Positions 63,595-64,000 of a stretch of 64,000 bases of DNA are shown piece by piece; the first letter of the stretch is position 1, and each line of letters opens with the position of its first letter. This DNA comes from Myxococcales bacterium (GTDB lineage: Bacteria; Myxococcota_A; Polyangia; Nannocystales; Nannocystaceae). The notes under the pieces were generated by a model. The model was not told the origin of the DNA and ran no database searches. It worked only from the letters and a program-made list of their open reading frames with translations. A program made the translations under genes and the position numbers. The stretch is from positions 248,001 through 312,000 of the forward strand of contig JACKDU010000010.1 of the NCBI GenBank assembly GCA_020633335.1. Direction: 5' to 3'.

Positions 63595-64000
63595 GTGAGC
63601 AAGCTCCGAGAAGACGCGGGCGGAGCGCCCGACAAGAACCTCTCGTACCGCGACGCCGGGGTCGACATCGACGCGGGGAACCAGGCCGTCCAGCGGATCC
63701 GCTCGCTCGTGGCGAGCACGCGCCAGCCCGAGCAGATCGGCGACCTCGGCGGCTTCGCCGGGCTCTTCGGCCTGCCCGCCGGACTGAGCGATCCGGTGAT
63801 GGTCGCCTGCACCGACGGGGTCGGCACCAAGCTCCTGGTGGCGATCGCCCTCGATCGCCACGACACCGTCGGGATCGATCTCGTGGCGATGAACGTCAAC
63901 GATCTCATCGTCACCGGCGCCCGGCCGCTCTTCGTGCTCGACTACATCGCCTGCGCGCGGGTCGAGCCCGCGAAGATCGAGGCGATCGTCGCCGGGATCG
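63595..64000 (+). CDS. purM: Phosphoribosylformylglycinamidine cyclo-ligase, 5' part
   Basis: The first 135 codons are present and the gene runs off the right edge. PurM closes the imidazole ring of AIR in purine synthesis. Starting from GTG it reads LSYRDAGVDIDAGNQAVQRI, LGGFAGLFGLP, VACTDGVGTKLLVAIALDRH, TVGIDLVAMNVNDLIVTGAR and PLFVLDYIAC, all typical of PurM (DAGVDID, TDGVGTK, MNVNDL). It is divergent from accD. A TATCGC box seven bases before the GTG supports the start and suggests a leaderless mRNA. Confidence 0.95.
   Translation, partial: MSKLREDAGGAPDKNLSYRDAGVDIDAGNQAVQRIRSLVASTRQPEQIGDLGGFAGLFGLPAGLSDPVMVACTDGVGTKLLVAIALDRHDTVGIDLVAMNVNDLIVTGARPLFVLDYIACARVEPAKIEAIVAGI

Overview
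The window is about 64 kb of very GC-rich, gene-dense chromosome with no mobile element, phage, CRISPR array or rRNA. The organism looks like a myxobacterium, probably of the Nannocystis/Plesiocystis group. The evidence is a MYXO-CTERM sorting tail, lipoproteins with long Ser/Thr/Gly/Asp linkers behind the lipid cysteine, DUF4215 cysteine-rich repeats, a mevalonate pathway, and squalene plus carotenoid genes. GC bias at third codon positions makes long open frames opposite nearly every real gene; these shadows were discarded. I see 54 protein genes (two cut by the window edges) and one tRNA-Leu(CAA).

Layout. 1-8.7 kb: a DUF3857 secreted protein, three lipoproteins, a LysR regulator, glutathione-dependent formaldehyde dehydrogenase (frmA) and dprA. 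8.8-16.7 kb: acetyl-CoA synthetase, a tail-anchored DnaJ-C-like protein, the carotenoid pair crtI-crtB, a polytopic membrane protein, a secreted EEP-family protein and cutA. 16.8-20.7 kb: prolyl oligopeptidase, gluQ and an NTF2-like protein. 20.9-29.5 kb: a same-strand isoprenoid cluster, fni - mvk - mvaD - (phosphomevalonate kinase::HMG-CoA reductase fusion) - hpnC - hpnD - hpnE. 29.6-41.3 kb: ygfZ, a TolC-like/MlaC-like/secreted-protein operon, a DsbD-thioredoxin fusion, a flavin-dependent halogenase-like enzyme, a glutaredoxin-like lipoprotein, a C45-like protein and pdxJ. 41.4-51.3 kb: surface proteins (DUF4215, MYXO-CTERM), rarA, DUF5329, DUF423, algH, tRNA-Leu and a predicted envelope-protein pair. 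51.4-64 kb: isoaspartyl peptidase, a GAF/HD-GYP protein with ybeY, a TldD-family protease, a lipoprotein beta-propeller, phoH, mazG, accD-folC and the start of purM.

How the genes work together. The 21-29.5 kb cluster encodes mevalonate formation from HMG-CoA, both kinases, the decarboxylase, IPP/DMAPP isomerisation, and then head-to-head condensation and reduction to squalene (HpnC/D/E). HMG-CoA synthase, thiolase and farnesyl diphosphate synthase are not in the window. crtI-crtB, 7 kb away, would draw on the same isoprenoid pool for carotenoids. acs and accD sit at either end of acetyl-CoA supply, but nothing physically links them to the cluster. Nannocystis is known to make sterols from squalene, which fits.

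Expression signals fall into two classes. Genes inside operons usually have a Shine-Dalgarno sequence or a 1-4 base overlap with the previous gene. About fifteen first genes instead have a TANNNT-type -10 hexamer ending only 6-9 bases before the start codon, which predicts leaderless mRNAs. Several convergent gene ends carry GC-rich perfect palindromes without U-tracts.
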